This document shows positions 24,306 through 33,356 of a DNA stretch of 36,045 nt, one piece after another (position 1 is the stretch's first letter; each line of letters begins with the position of its first letter). The translations under genes and the position numbers were made by a program. Location: the NCBI GenBank assembly GCA_964577195.1, contig CAZNYF010000009.1:1-36045 (forward strand). The letters run 5' to 3'. Under the pieces are notes generated by a model. The model was not told the DNA's origin, searched no databases, and saw only the letters and a program-made list of their open reading frames with translations. The DNA is from HyVt-560 sp964577195. Lineage in GTDB: Bacteria > Pseudomonadota > Gammaproteobacteria > UWMA-0217.

Positions 24306-24767
24306 ATGTCCACGGAACCTTCGCCTCTCAAGGCTAAAATCACCGAAGATATGAAGTCCGCCATGCGCGCGGGCGAGAAAGAACGCCTCGGTACTATTCG
24401 ACTGATCCAGTCCGCGATCAAGCAAATCGAAGTTGATACGCGCAAAGAACTCGGCGATGCAGAAATCTTATCCATCCTCGACAAGATGGTAAAACAACGC
24501 CGTGAATCCATCACCGCATTCGAGCAAGCTGGTCGCGATGACTTGGCTGATATCGAAAAACGCGAGCTGGCGCTGATTCAGAATTACCTCCCGGAACAAC
24601 TCAGCGAAGATGAAATTGCGCAATTGATTGCCGAAACCATCGAAGCCACTGGCGCTGAATCGCTCAAAGACATGGGCAAAGTCATTGGCCAGTTAAAACC
24701 CAAGGTTCAAGGACGCGCCGATATGTCCGCCATCAGCATGGCGATCAAAGCAAAACTTACCGGCTAG
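24306..24767 (+). CDS. GatB/YqeY domain protein
   Basis: 153 aa, typical YqeY length. It shows the family pattern LKAKITEDMKSAMRAGEKERLGTIRLIQSAIKQIEVD, then KMVKQRRESITAFEQAGRDDLADIEKRELALIQNYLPEQ and the C-terminal MGKVIGQLKPKVQGRADMS. It resembles the tRNA-binding tail of GatB; cellular role not established, probably tRNA-related. It begins 8 nt after rpsU and is likely co-transcribed with it. Confidence 0.95.
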   Translation: MSTEPSPLKAKITEDMKSAMRAGEKERLGTIRLIQSAIKQIEVDTRKELGDAEILSILDKMVKQRRESITAFEQAGRDDLADIEKRELALIQNYLPEQLSEDEIAQLIAETIEATGAESLKDMGKVIGQLKPKVQGRADMSAISMAIKAKLTG

Positions 24768-24770
24768 CCT

Positions 24771-25835
24771 GTGACCCAGCTCAAGAACGATCGAATGATC
24801 CGCGCATTACTGCGCAAACCCGTTGACCGCACACCCATCTGGATAATGCGTCAAGCAGGGCGATACCTCCCCGAATACCTGAAAACCCGCGCTGAAGCCG
24901 GTAGCTTTATGAACCTTTGCAAATCGCCAGAGCTGGCTTGCGAAGTCACCATGCAACCGCTACGACGCTTCGATCTCGACGCTGCCATTTTGTTTTCCGA
25001 TATCCTCACCATCCCCGATGCGATGGGACTCGGCTTGTATTTTGAAGAAGGCGAAGGCCCGCGCTTTAAGAAACCGGTACAAACCGCCAAAGATATCAAG
25101 AAGCTCGCTGCTCCTGATCCAGAAGACGAACTCAAATACGTGATGGATGCTGTTCGCACGATCAGAAAAGAACTGAATGGCAGCGTTCCCCTGATTGGAT
25201 TCACCGGTAGCCCGTGGACATTGGCAACCTACATGGTCGAAGGCGGCAGCAGCAAAGAGTTCTCCAAAATTAAAGGCTTGATGTACAGCGATCCAAAATC
25301 ACTGCACCTGCTGCTAGACACCATCGCCGACTCCGTCACCAGCTATCTGAACGCACAAATTGCCGCAGGCGCTCAAATCGTACAGATTTTTGATACCTGG
25401 GGTGGCGCACTGACGCCGACTGCTTATAAAGATTTTTCCCTCAACTACATGGAAAAAATCATCGCCGGTCTAAATCTCGGGCAAGGCGACTCAGAAGTCC
25501 CCGTCATCCAATTCACCAAAGGCGGCGCACTCTCACTGGAGCAACAGGCTAAAACGGGCTGCAGCGCACTCGGACTAGACTGGACTATAGAGATTGGCGA
25601 TGCACGCGAGCGGGTCGGCAATCAAGTTGCATTACAAGGCAACATGGATCCAGGCGTCCTCTACGGAACCCCGGAACTGATCGAGCAAGAAGTAAAGAAA
25701 ATCCTCGATGGCTTCGGTCATCACCCCGGCCACGTCTTTAACCTCGGCCACGGCATCCACCAACACATTGATCCCGAGAACGTTAAATTCCTCGTCGACA
25801 CCGTGCATAAATACAGCGCCACAGTTATCGCTTAA
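24771..25835 (+). CDS. hemE: Uroporphyrinogen decarboxylase
   Basis: 354 aa, the family length. The N-terminal LKNDRMIRALLRKPVDRTPIWIMRQAGRYLPEY carries the substrate-binding Arg. FSDILTIPDAMGLGLYFEEGEGP has the catalytic Asp, GFTGSPWTLATYMVEGG follows, and FNLGHGIHQHIDPENV closes the protein. It converts uroporphyrinogen III to coproporphyrinogen III in heme synthesis. The start is GTG at 24771, three nt after the yqeY-type stop; the family alignment supports it over the ATG eight codons later. Ribosome site weak, so translational coupling is likely. Confidence 0.97.
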   Translation: MTQLKNDRMIRALLRKPVDRTPIWIMRQAGRYLPEYLKTRAEAGSFMNLCKSPELACEVTMQPLRRFDLDAAILFSDILTIPDAMGLGLYFEEGEGPRFKKPVQTAKDIKKLAAPDPEDELKYVMDAVRTIRKELNGSVPLIGFTGSPWTLATYMVEGGSSKEFSKIKGLMYSDPKSLHLLLDTIADSVTSYLNAQIAAGAQIVQIFDTWGGALTPTAYKDFSLNYMEKIIAGLNLGQGDSEVPVIQFTKGGALSLEQQAKTGCSALGLDWTIEIGDARERVGNQVALQGNMDPGVLYGTPELIEQEVKKILDGFGHHPGHVFNLGHGIHQHIDPENVKFLVDTVHKYSATVIA

Positions 25836-25920
25836 CTTAGGGGTATCTTTAAAATAGAAGCGCTGCTGGCAAAAATTGCTAGGGATAAAACAATCAAGCT
25901 ATTGCCTCACCTAAATTTTT

Positions 25921-26421
25921 TCAGCCAATAAAAATTGCGGGCAACTGATATACAGAATCACTTAGCTTATAAATCGAATCACCATTATTCACAACAATCC
26001 CAAATGGGCACTTGTGCTCTTTGACAAATGCTTCCAGCGCAACGATCTGTTTTCTTCGTGTTACCGACCCCGCTTTAATCTCAATAGGTATCAGTCCGGC
26101 ATCGGTCTCTAGAATTAAATCAACTTCAGCCTGATTATGAGTGCGATAGTAATAATAGCTAATTCGTTCAGTTTTATTTTGGAAATGCCGAATAATCTGC
26201 TCTGTAACAAAAGACTCCCAAATACGTCCAAACTGTGGATGAGCTTTTAAATCATTTTCACTGTTTATTCGTAGTAGGTAGCATATAAGCCCTGTATCTC
26301 GTAAATAACCTTTCGGCATTTTGACAATACGCTTAGTCATATTTTTCTGATAAGACGGAATTTTTCGCCACAAAAAAGTACCTTCGACAATGTCTAAATA
26401 ATGTTTAATGGTTGGCTGGGA
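25921..26421 (-). CDS. C-terminal part of an AAA_14/DUF4143 ATPase, interrupted by an assembly gap
   Basis: About 166 visible residues form a typical DUF4143 C-terminal region: SQPTIKHYLDIVEGTFLWRK, RIVKMPKGYLRDTGLICYLL, GRIWESFVTEQIIRHF, and the nuclease-like EVDLILETDAGLIPIEIKAG motif. Full-length members have an N-terminal P-loop ATPase of about 230 residues before this point. That part is not seen: the upstream side of the 100-N gap has only about 200 bp before the next gene, with no P-loop. Either the gap is much larger than 100 bp or the gene is truncated. It often occurs as an isolated, mobile accessory gene; exact function unknown. Confidence 0.85.
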   Translation of the reverse strand, partial: SQPTIKHYLDIVEGTFLWRKIPSYQKNMTKRIVKMPKGYLRDTGLICYLLRINSENDLKAHPQFGRIWESFVTEQIIRHFQNKTERISYYYYRTHNQAEVDLILETDAGLIPIEIKAGSVTRRKQIVALEAFVKEHKCPFGIVVNNGDSIYKLSDSVYQLPAIFIG

Positions 26422-26521
26422 NNNNNNNNNNNNNNNNNNNNNNNNNNNNNNNNNNNNNNNNNNNNNNNNNNNNNNNNNNNNNNNNNNNNNNNNNNNNNNN
26501 NNNNNNNNNNNNNNNNNNNNN
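26422..26521. other. Assembly gap of 100 N in the DUF4143 gene
   Basis: Exactly 100 undetermined bases. The sequence to its right (26522-26725) has no coding that can be joined confidently to the DUF4143 fragment. Confidence 0.97.
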
Positions 26522-26725
26522 AAGAGACAGCAGCGCTTTCTTACTGATCGAGGGCTCAAGGCTGGCAAGCACCTCCGTTTCACTGCTGCTCGCAACGCCA
26601 AACAATTAGAGGGCATCTGTATCTCTCAAACTAATAACCCCAATCCTTTGCATCCTCAACTTTCTCCATCAACTAAAACAGTTAATTTCAATTTTGCTAA
26701 AAGACTCGCGAATTAACTCTTCTCC

Positions 26726-27304
26726 TTAGCCGAAATATTCTGGCTCGTTACCGGCCTTCCACTTAATGTTGCAACCGAGACTTGGGATTTGATCACTATC
26801 GGGCGCATTGCCAGCCAGTAATGCATCCGCAGCGGCGCGCATATCAGCACCCGTCACTGGCGTATCGCTCTTGGGACGTGCTGCATCAAACTGACCACGA
26901 TAAACAAGCTTTCCAGCTGTGTCATACATGAAAAAATCCGGAGTGCAGGCGGCAGTATAAGCCTTGGCTGTTTCCTGTGTTTCATCATATAAATACGGGA
27001 AATTCAAATCATATTGTTTGACGAACTCAACCATCTTTTCCGGGCTATCATCTGCGTAATTCTCAACATCGTTGGCATTAATCGCGATGATTTTAAGTCC
27101 CTTTTCGCCATACTCTTTGGCGAAAGCAGAAAACTCATCCATGATATGAATCACGTACGGGCAATGGTTACAGATGAAAGCAATCAATACCGGCTGGTCT
27201 GAAAAATCAGCAAGCGAGACAGATTCATTGGTAGAAGGATCAGGTAGAGAAAAGTCGATGGCTTGTGAGCCTAGTTCCAGCATCGTTGATGGGGTTCGGG
27301 ACAT
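26726..27304 (-). CDS. Thioredoxin-family (redoxin/AhpC-TSA type) protein
   Basis: 192 aa cytoplasmic thioredoxin-fold protein without a signal peptide. FICNHCPYVIHIMDEFSAFA holds a CNHC active-site pair, DFSLPDPSTNESVSLADFSD is the N-terminal redoxin strand, and AACTPDFFMYDTAGKLVYRG carries the cis-Pro region. The C-terminal LGCNIKWK has an extra Cys characteristic of this subgroup. Likely a thiol oxidoreductase or peroxiredoxin-like enzyme; substrate unknown. It lies 156 nt downstream of the tyrosinase gene on the same strand. Confidence 0.9.
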   Translation of the reverse strand: MSRTPSTMLELGSQAIDFSLPDPSTNESVSLADFSDQPVLIAFICNHCPYVIHIMDEFSAFAKEYGEKGLKIIAINANDVENYADDSPEKMVEFVKQYDLNFPYLYDETQETAKAYTAACTPDFFMYDTAGKLVYRGQFDAARPKSDTPVTGADMRAAADALLAGNAPDSDQIPSLGCNIKWKAGNEPEYFG

Positions 27305-27460
27305 GCAAATACTCCAGGATAGGGTGAATAATCGCGCTAATGTGGCAGATTAATTATATCGCTGCAAATTACCTTGAATTTTTTTGGCTGGCACAATCAG
27401 ATAGCGACCGCTAATTCTCGAATTGATGTGTCCGACCGCACCCTCCCACCTCTCTTCCGT

Positions 27461-29284
27461 TCAACTACGAGCCACATGGATTCGATAAGCGCCTCTGGAA
27501 GTTGGGGAAAAATGTCGGACGCTGGCAAAATAAGATCCGGGTTGCAGATCAATAGTAATCCGGGGATTTAAACCTTCTCCACTGTCATCGTCTGTCGCCA
27601 ACTGAGGAGAGCTAGAGCCAGGATTGAGCAGGGTGAGAAACAGATCTGTCTCGCCGAGAGTTTCAATCGTATATTGTCCTACTGTGGTGATATTGATGCG
27701 ATACAAATCAGATTCGCCCCCTGTGGAAATGTTCGCCGCTACCGGTTGCGCATTGATGTTGAGCAGCGGGATAGCGGATTCGCCGGGCGATGGCGATGCA
27801 TCATTGGCGCGCACCTGAATTTGGTATGCACCCGTGCGAGTTGGCGAGAAATGTCTAACTCTGGCGAAATAGGTGCCGGGCTGTAGGTCAAGCTGTAATC
27901 TTGAATTCGTGCCGCTGCCACTGTCGTCATCTTCACCTATTGCTGCTGTCTGGCTGTCAGGGCCAAACAGGTTGAGAAACATATCCGTATCACCAAAGGT
28001 TTCAATGGTATAGCTACCGGCCGAGCTGACAACGAAACGATAGAGGTCACTTTCGCGTTGCGCCGCGATCGACGCATTTACCGGTGCCGCGCCGATACTC
28101 AGGCTGGGAATACTCGGGGCACTGACAATATTACTGGCCTGAATTCGATAGCCACCGGTTTGAGCTGAGTCGAACAAACGCAGCTGAATAAAATAGCTGC
28201 CCGCAGAAAGTGTCTGTGTAATTCTGGCATTGAAGCCTTCGCCGCCATCATCATTATTAGCAATTTCACGGGTTGGATCATCCGGCCCAAACAGGGTCAT
28301 GAAGGTATCCGAGTCACCAAAGGTTTCTATTCTGATGGTTGCCTGACGATTCAGATCTAGTCGAAAAGGATCAATCTCACCCGGCTCTCCGATCCCGGAA
28401 GCTATCGGCGCAGCATCCAGGCTCAAGACAGCTGCCTCAACTACCGGAGGTGGTGCAACCGCACCATCATAAACAATGCCGATATCTGCACTATTGAGCA
28501 CATCAATTGGCCGCGAACCAATACTTCCATCCGGCGTGAAGACCATCGGATCAGTCAGATTTTGACCAAATGGACCACCGCTGGCTGGCAGATACCCTTG
28601 GCTGGGAAAGCGCTGCTGCCATTCATGCCACACTTTATCCACCATGCAATGATGCATAAAAAAGACCGGATCATTAGGTGACGTCATGGGCAACATCGAA
28701 CCACCTATCCAAACATGCCCCCGGTTATGTAAATTCGGGCCGATCCATCCTTCTACCTGCGCACGAAAGCCGGGAGCGCTGGCACTCCTCCCCCAAGGCG
28801 GACTGTCATAAGGCGTAATCGCTATGACTTCATCAATCTCAGCCTGAGTCGGCAGCGACTCCACGCCCGAGCGACCAAAGGCTCGCGTTAGCGGTCCGGC
28901 ACTCGCGCCACTGGAATTCACCACAGTCCATTCACCTTCGCGAAATGGCCCGGTTGTGACAGCCAAGCTAAAAGCATCCCCATCACCGCCGAGTAAATCG
29001 GCATTCCACATGGACGCGCTCTCAGCTCCAGAGGGCCAATTCCAATAAGGGATTCCTAAATTTGAATTTCCGGAAACCCGCTGCAGCTCTTGCTCCAAGT
29101 CCCAGATAAAACGGCGATGCCATGGTAAAAAAGCGGGCACCCGATGAATACCACTCATTGGTGCGGAACTATGCCTAAGCACAAATTGGTCATAAATACC
29201 GGCACGCTTGAGTTCGAGAATGGCTGCGACCAGTTCAGCGCGTTCAGCCGGTGTCAGTAAATTCGCATCTTTACGAATCGCCAT
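27461..29284 (-). CDS. Tyrosinase-family type 3 copper oxidase with three C-terminal PPC domains
   Basis: 607 aa. The catalytic part (about 1-270) has both copper sites: CuA His38, His47 and His56 (GIHRVPAFLPWHRRF) and CuB His186, His190 and His212 (NLHNRGHVWIGG, DPVFFMHHCMVDKVWHEWQ). Asn187 next to the first CuB His, and Glu178 nearby, resemble the residues tied to monophenolase activity in bacterial tyrosinases; that is inference. Three PPC (pre-peptidase C-terminal) beta domains follow, at about 280-383, 384-491 and 492-607, each with a TFGDTDMFLNLFGPD / DDDSGSG / GAYQI pattern. PPC domains are usual in exported proteins, but no Sec or Tat signal is present. A perfect AGGAGGTGA ribosome site sets the start, which overlaps the upstream small gene by 14 nt. 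Confidence 0.93.
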   Translation of the reverse strand: MAIRKDANLLTPAERAELVAAILELKRAGIYDQFVLRHSSAPMSGIHRVPAFLPWHRRFIWDLEQELQRVSGNSNLGIPYWNWPSGAESASMWNADLLGGDGDAFSLAVTTGPFREGEWTVVNSSGASAGPLTRAFGRSGVESLPTQAEIDEVIAITPYDSPPWGRSASAPGFRAQVEGWIGPNLHNRGHVWIGGSMLPMTSPNDPVFFMHHCMVDKVWHEWQQRFPSQGYLPASGGPFGQNLTDPMVFTPDGSIGSRPIDVLNSADIGIVYDGAVAPPPVVEAAVLSLDAAPIASGIGEPGEIDPFRLDLNRQATIRIETFGDSDTFMTLFGPDDPTREIANNDDGGEGFNARITQTLSAGSYFIQLRLFDSAQTGGYRIQASNIVSAPSIPSLSIGAAPVNASIAAQRESDLYRFVVSSAGSYTIETFGDTDMFLNLFGPDSQTAAIGEDDDSGSGTNSRLQLDLQPGTYFARVRHFSPTRTGAYQIQVRANDASPSPGESAIPLLNINAQPVAANISTGGESDLYRINITTVGQYTIETLGETDLFLTLLNPGSSSPQLATDDDSGEGLNPRITIDLQPGSYFASVRHFSPTSRGAYRIHVARS

Positions 29285-29513
29285 GACTCACCTCCTGTTG
29301 AATTTTTTGCTCTCTGAATTCTCCGGTATCTCGAACAATCGCACGCGCCAGTTCGAGCAGCGAAGGATAATCAAGGTAAGGTAAATAGGCAGATGACCAC
29401 TGTTCGCCTGCTGCATCCCGCTCGGTCGCAACAGGCTTGCCATCAATGGTAAGCGTTTCAGTTGCCGAAATTTCAATTTGGCAACCCATGAATTCTTCAG
29501 AATGACTGGCCAT
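29271..29513 (-). CDS. 80-aa acidic protein encoded directly upstream of the tyrosinase
   Basis: Not a recognised family. 80 residues, acidic, one Cys (C11), no signal peptide or membrane helix. It has a short beta-like start (CQIEISATETLTIDGKPV) and a helical later part (YPSLLELARAIVRDTGEF). GGAG eight nt before the ATG supports translation. Its 3' end overlaps the tyrosinase start by 14 nt, so the two are translationally coupled. A caddie or copper-chaperone role, like the small partners of other bacterial tyrosinases, is possible but inferred only from position. Confidence 0.7.
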   Translation of the reverse strand: MASHSEEFMGCQIEISATETLTIDGKPVATERDAAGEQWSSAYLPYLDYPSLLELARAIVRDTGEFREQKIQQEVSHGDS

Positions 29514-29528
29514 AAAATTTTCTCCGTT

Positions 29529-30050
29529 TTATTTTCCTACCGATTCACATTGCATTGCTCTGTTAACAACAGGTTGCTGATACAAGCCTTTCATGCGAAT
29601 AACTTCCCACACGTCTGAGTAGCTTCCTCTTCCTGTTTCACGCTCCAGATTGATGAAACCAATGGTGCGTGGATGCGTTTTCTTTTCACCTTTTTGATCA
29701 GAGACACTCTGCTCGATCTTCTCTGCAAGCAATTCAATTTCAACCACCTTGTTCAACGCAATTTGCGCGTAGACCTTACCGGAAACACGCGCCTCGATGC
29801 GCTCATAGCAAGCATCAAAAACTGCCTCCAATTTAAACGAGCCATCAGAACCGAGCAACAATTCACCACTTGTAATTACCGCAATGTTTTGACACTTTTC
29901 CGATTCAGGTGCTGTGATCAGACACAGCCAATCCTTTTCCAGGATCGAGTCTTTGGAGCAAGCTGGTATTGCTATAGCCAAAAACAGGAGAAGAATAAAT
30001 ATTTCAACCTTTTTCAATCGTTGATCACTCACGGCACTAACTCGATTCAA
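29529..30050 (-). CDS. Predicted lipoprotein of the tyrosinase unit
   Basis: 173 aa, not a recognised family. The hydrophobic segment VEIFILLLFLAIAIPAC ends in a lipobox-like IPAC, predicting lipidation at Cys31. The mature part has four Cys (43, 53, 81, 168), enough for two disulfides, and a mostly beta pattern with phrases such as GSDGSFKLEAVFDACYERI. It starts 15 nt upstream of the 80-aa gene on the same strand, so it probably shares a transcript with the tyrosinase. Role unknown. Confidence 0.65.
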   Translation of the reverse strand: MNRVSAVSDQRLKKVEIFILLLFLAIAIPACSKDSILEKDWLCLITAPESEKCQNIAVITSGELLLGSDGSFKLEAVFDACYERIEARVSGKVYAQIALNKVVEIELLAEKIEQSVSDQKGEKKTHPRTIGFINLERETGRGSYSDVWEVIRMKGLYQQPVVNRAMQCESVGK

Positions 30051-30230
30051 CAGCTGTTTTAACTGCGTCTATTAATTGTAGTCAATCTTTAAAACTTTAC
30101 AGAGAAATTTAGGCCGCAACTCTAATTTACCGAGATTCTTCTTAATGTTGAATTAAGAGATTTTTTATTGATTTTCATTAGTGCGTCATTAGATTGCGTG
30201 GACTTTCACCATCCAACTGATTTTTCTAGG

Positions 30231-33200
30231 TTAAAGCACTCGCCTCACCAAAGCTTTACCGTCTTCCAAAATCATGTAACTGATAGGGACGAGTATGAGA
30301 GTCACGATAGTTGCGAATAAAATTCCGAACCCCAAAGAAACTGCCATTGGAATTAAAAACTGAGCTTGGGTTGATTTTTCAAAGATCAGAGGTGTCAGGC
30401 CAAAAAAAGTGGTGAGTGACGTGAGTAATATTGGTCGAAATCTTGCAACACCCGCAATCCGCACAGCATCTATCAATTGCTGCCCTTCCTGACGGCGTTT
30501 ATTAACAAAATCTACCAATACCAAGCTGTCATTTACTACCACACCTGCCAGCGCCAGCATTCCCATCAGGCTCATTACGCTAAGATTCATGCCCATAATC
30601 ATGTGGCCTAATATCGCACCAACCAGACTAAACGGAATGACACCCATCACGATTAGAGGCTGAATGTAGGATCGAAATGGAATTGCGAGTAATGTATAAA
30701 TCATCAACAAAACGATCATAAATCCGTACTTCAAACTGTCATTAGTTTCTTTTTGTTCACGCTGCTCTCCTTCGAGTTGATAATGAATCCCTGGGTACTT
30801 TTTTAGTAACTCGGGTAAAAACACCTGTAGGTCGCTGGTGATTTGATTAATATTGACGGTCTTTTTATTAATATCCGCAGTGACATTAATTGTCCGTTTT
30901 CTATCTACTCGATGAATAACCGAGAACCCTCGCCCTTTTTCTGCGTTCGCTACTTCTGAAAAAGGTACTTCAACATTATTCGGCGTACGAATAAACATGG
31001 TTTCCAAATCATCCAGAGAACGGCGCTCATCTTTTGAGTAACGCACCATGACGCGAATATCATCGCGGTTGCGTTGTACTCGCTGCGCTTGCGCACCAAA
31101 AAATGCATTACGCACCTGCTGGCCTAGCTGAGTTAAATCAAGCCCCAACTGTTCAGCAGAGGGTTTGATACTTAATCTAATTTCCTCTTTGCCATCTTCA
31201 AAAGTATCTTTAATTGCAAAAACACCAGAGAACTCGGATAAATAGGCTTTTATCTCTGCGGAAGCCTTTTTTAACTGCTCAAAATCCTGGCCTTCAAGCT
31301 GCACATCAATCGGCTCTCCCGCATGGCCAATCTCTGCTCGAAAAGTAAGATCTTGAATACCAGGTATCTGACCAATTGACTTACGCCATTCTTGAACTAA
31401 ATCAGTACTATTAATATCTGACTGACGTTCTTCGGGCGCGGTAATTTCAAATTTAACCCGGCCAACGTGGGATGCGCCGGTGCTACCGTTAGCGCGCAAT
31501 GATCCTCCTGCCTGACCAACTTGCGTGAGGATATGCAAAACAATACTTTCACCGGTATCCGGGTCACGATATTTTTCTCTTAGCTGAACGGCTTTATCCG
31601 TGATAAAACGTAAGTGTTTTTCCGTAATTTCCACCGGCGTCCCTCTAGGCATTTGCAAAGTTACCGTTGCAGTTTCACTTTGAATGCGAGGAAAAAACGT
31701 ATATCCGTAGCGACCACTAAAAATAAAACTGAGGATAATTATTGATACTGCGATAAAAATTGATAACGACAAATAGCGGAACTTTAATGTCCATTTGAGC
31801 GTAGGTTTATAGACTCGGTCAATCCAGTATTCGAGGCCGTCAGCCACGCGTTTTTGTATACGACGAATCGGGCCAGGTTTCTTTTTACTATCAAGACGAA
31901 TGTGTTTCATATGTGCCGGCAAAATCAGCTTTGATTCCACCAAAGAAAAAATTAAAACCGGCATAACAATTAACGGAATTTGTGCAAACAGTGGCCCTCT
32001 CGTACCCTCCATCATTAACAATGGAATAAACGCAGCCACCGTCGTTAGCACACCAAAAGTTACCGGCACTGAAATCTCCTGCGTGCCAATAATTGCAGCG
32101 GATTCAGCATCCGATGAAGTTTTCATTTTGGTATAAATATTTTCACCGGTAACAATGGCATCATCCACCACAATACCCAACACCAGAATAAAGGCAAACA
32201 GGCTGACCAGATTAAATGTAACACCCAGCACCGGCATTAAAGCCAGCGCACCTAGAAAGCTAATTGGAATACCGATACATACCCAAACAGCAACAGAAAG
32301 GCGCAGAAATAAAGCCAGTAAAATAAAGATTAAAATACCACCTTGCCAGGCGCTTTTAATTAAAGTATTTAATCGCAGCTGGATATATTTTGAGCGATCC
32401 CGCCAATAGTCAATATTCATACCTGGTGCGAGTGAGCTACGCTTTTCTTCTATATATGTCTTAACTTTGTCCGCCACATCAATCGCATTTTGATCACCAA
32501 CGCGATACACATTTAACTCAGCAGACGGACGGCCATCAAACAACGCGTAGAGTGGCTCTTCCTCAAAATCGTCTTTTATCTCTGCAATATCCGCCAGCGT
32601 TACGCGTGATCCATCGGCGCTGCTTCGCACCACGATTTTTGCAAAATCTTCCGCCTCGTAGGCTTGCCCCAGCGTTCTCAGTAAGACTTCACCCGCAGAC
32701 GTTTTAATCGACCCGGAAGGCACATCACGCGAAGAGCGGCGAATTGCAGTAGCAATATCATCCAGTGTTAAGTTGTACTGACGGAGTGTTTTTTGTGAAA
32801 CTTCGACCGATATTTCCACACGCCGAACACCCGATAATTCAACTCTGGTTACACCTGAAAGGCTGGACAGATCATCGCGCACTTCTTCGGCAAACTTACG
32901 TAATTCTCGCTCGGATAGTTCACCGGATAAAACCACACTAATCACTTCTCGGCTGCGCTGCAACAAGCTCACGATTGGGCGCTCTGCTTCATCCGGCAAG
33001 GTATTAATGGCATCGATGCGGCTTTTTATCTCATCTTTTAATTCTTGTGGATCAAACGAGGATAACAACTCGACTCTTATGCGAGTCGAACCTTCCATCG
33101 CATCCGAATATATTTTTTTTATACCCTGAACATCTGCAATCGCCTCTTCAATGCGCAACGTCACGCCCTGCTCCACCTCGGCGGGCGAGGCCCCCCGATA

Positions 33201-33356
33201 GGTGACTTCAATATTCACCGTGCCAGGTTGAATATCAGGAAAGATCTCCATCGGCGTGCGATGCATGGCTGCTGTCAAACCCAACGCCACAATCAACATC
33301 ATCAGTAAATTAGCTGCGACGTCATTCTTTGCGAACCAGGCAATCATTCCGTTCAT
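30231..33356 (-). CDS. RND-family efflux transporter permease (AcrB-like)
   Basis: 1041 aa, full length for an RND inner-membrane pump. Twelve helices surround two large periplasmic loops. Start MNGMIAWFAKNDVAANLLMM, the hallmark GVVDDAIVTGENIY-type TM4 motif with the Asp-Asp pair of the proton relay, and TM11-12 near the end. In TM10 the usual Lys of AcrB is missing (AGVVVNDSLVLVDF), as in several RND subgroups. It exports substrates to the adaptor and outer-membrane channel using proton flow. It overlaps the adaptor gene by 4 nt. Substrate cannot be predicted. Confidence 0.95.
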   Translation of the reverse strand: MNGMIAWFAKNDVAANLLMMLIVALGLTAAMHRTPMEIFPDIQPGTVNIEVTYRGASPAEVEQGVTLRIEEAIADVQGIKKIYSDAMEGSTRIRVELLSSFDPQELKDEIKSRIDAINTLPDEAERPIVSLLQRSREVISVVLSGELSERELRKFAEEVRDDLSSLSGVTRVELSGVRRVEISVEVSQKTLRQYNLTLDDIATAIRRSSRDVPSGSIKTSAGEVLLRTLGQAYEAEDFAKIVVRSSADGSRVTLADIAEIKDDFEEEPLYALFDGRPSAELNVYRVGDQNAIDVADKVKTYIEEKRSSLAPGMNIDYWRDRSKYIQLRLNTLIKSAWQGGILIFILLALFLRLSVAVWVCIGIPISFLGALALMPVLGVTFNLVSLFAFILVLGIVVDDAIVTGENIYTKMKTSSDAESAAIIGTQEISVPVTFGVLTTVAAFIPLLMMEGTRGPLFAQIPLIVMPVLIFSLVESKLILPAHMKHIRLDSKKKPGPIRRIQKRVADGLEYWIDRVYKPTLKWTLKFRYLSLSIFIAVSIIILSFIFSGRYGYTFFPRIQSETATVTLQMPRGTPVEITEKHLRFITDKAVQLREKYRDPDTGESIVLHILTQVGQAGGSLRANGSTGASHVGRVKFEITAPEERQSDINSTDLVQEWRKSIGQIPGIQDLTFRAEIGHAGEPIDVQLEGQDFEQLKKASAEIKAYLSEFSGVFAIKDTFEDGKEEIRLSIKPSAEQLGLDLTQLGQQVRNAFFGAQAQRVQRNRDDIRVMVRYSKDERRSLDDLETMFIRTPNNVEVPFSEVANAEKGRGFSVIHRVDRKRTINVTADINKKTVNINQITSDLQVFLPELLKKYPGIHYQLEGEQREQKETNDSLKYGFMIVLLMIYTLLAIPFRSYIQPLIVMGVIPFSLVGAILGHMIMGMNLSVMSLMGMLALAGVVVNDSLVLVDFVNKRRQEGQQLIDAVRIAGVARFRPILLTSLTTFFGLTPLIFEKSTQAQFLIPMAVSLGFGILFATIVTLILVPISYMILEDGKALVRRVL

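Noticed and set aside
26522..26616. Start of the DUF4143 protein at 26616
   Set aside because: The residues here do not resemble the family and contain no P-loop, and joining them across 100 N is arbitrary.
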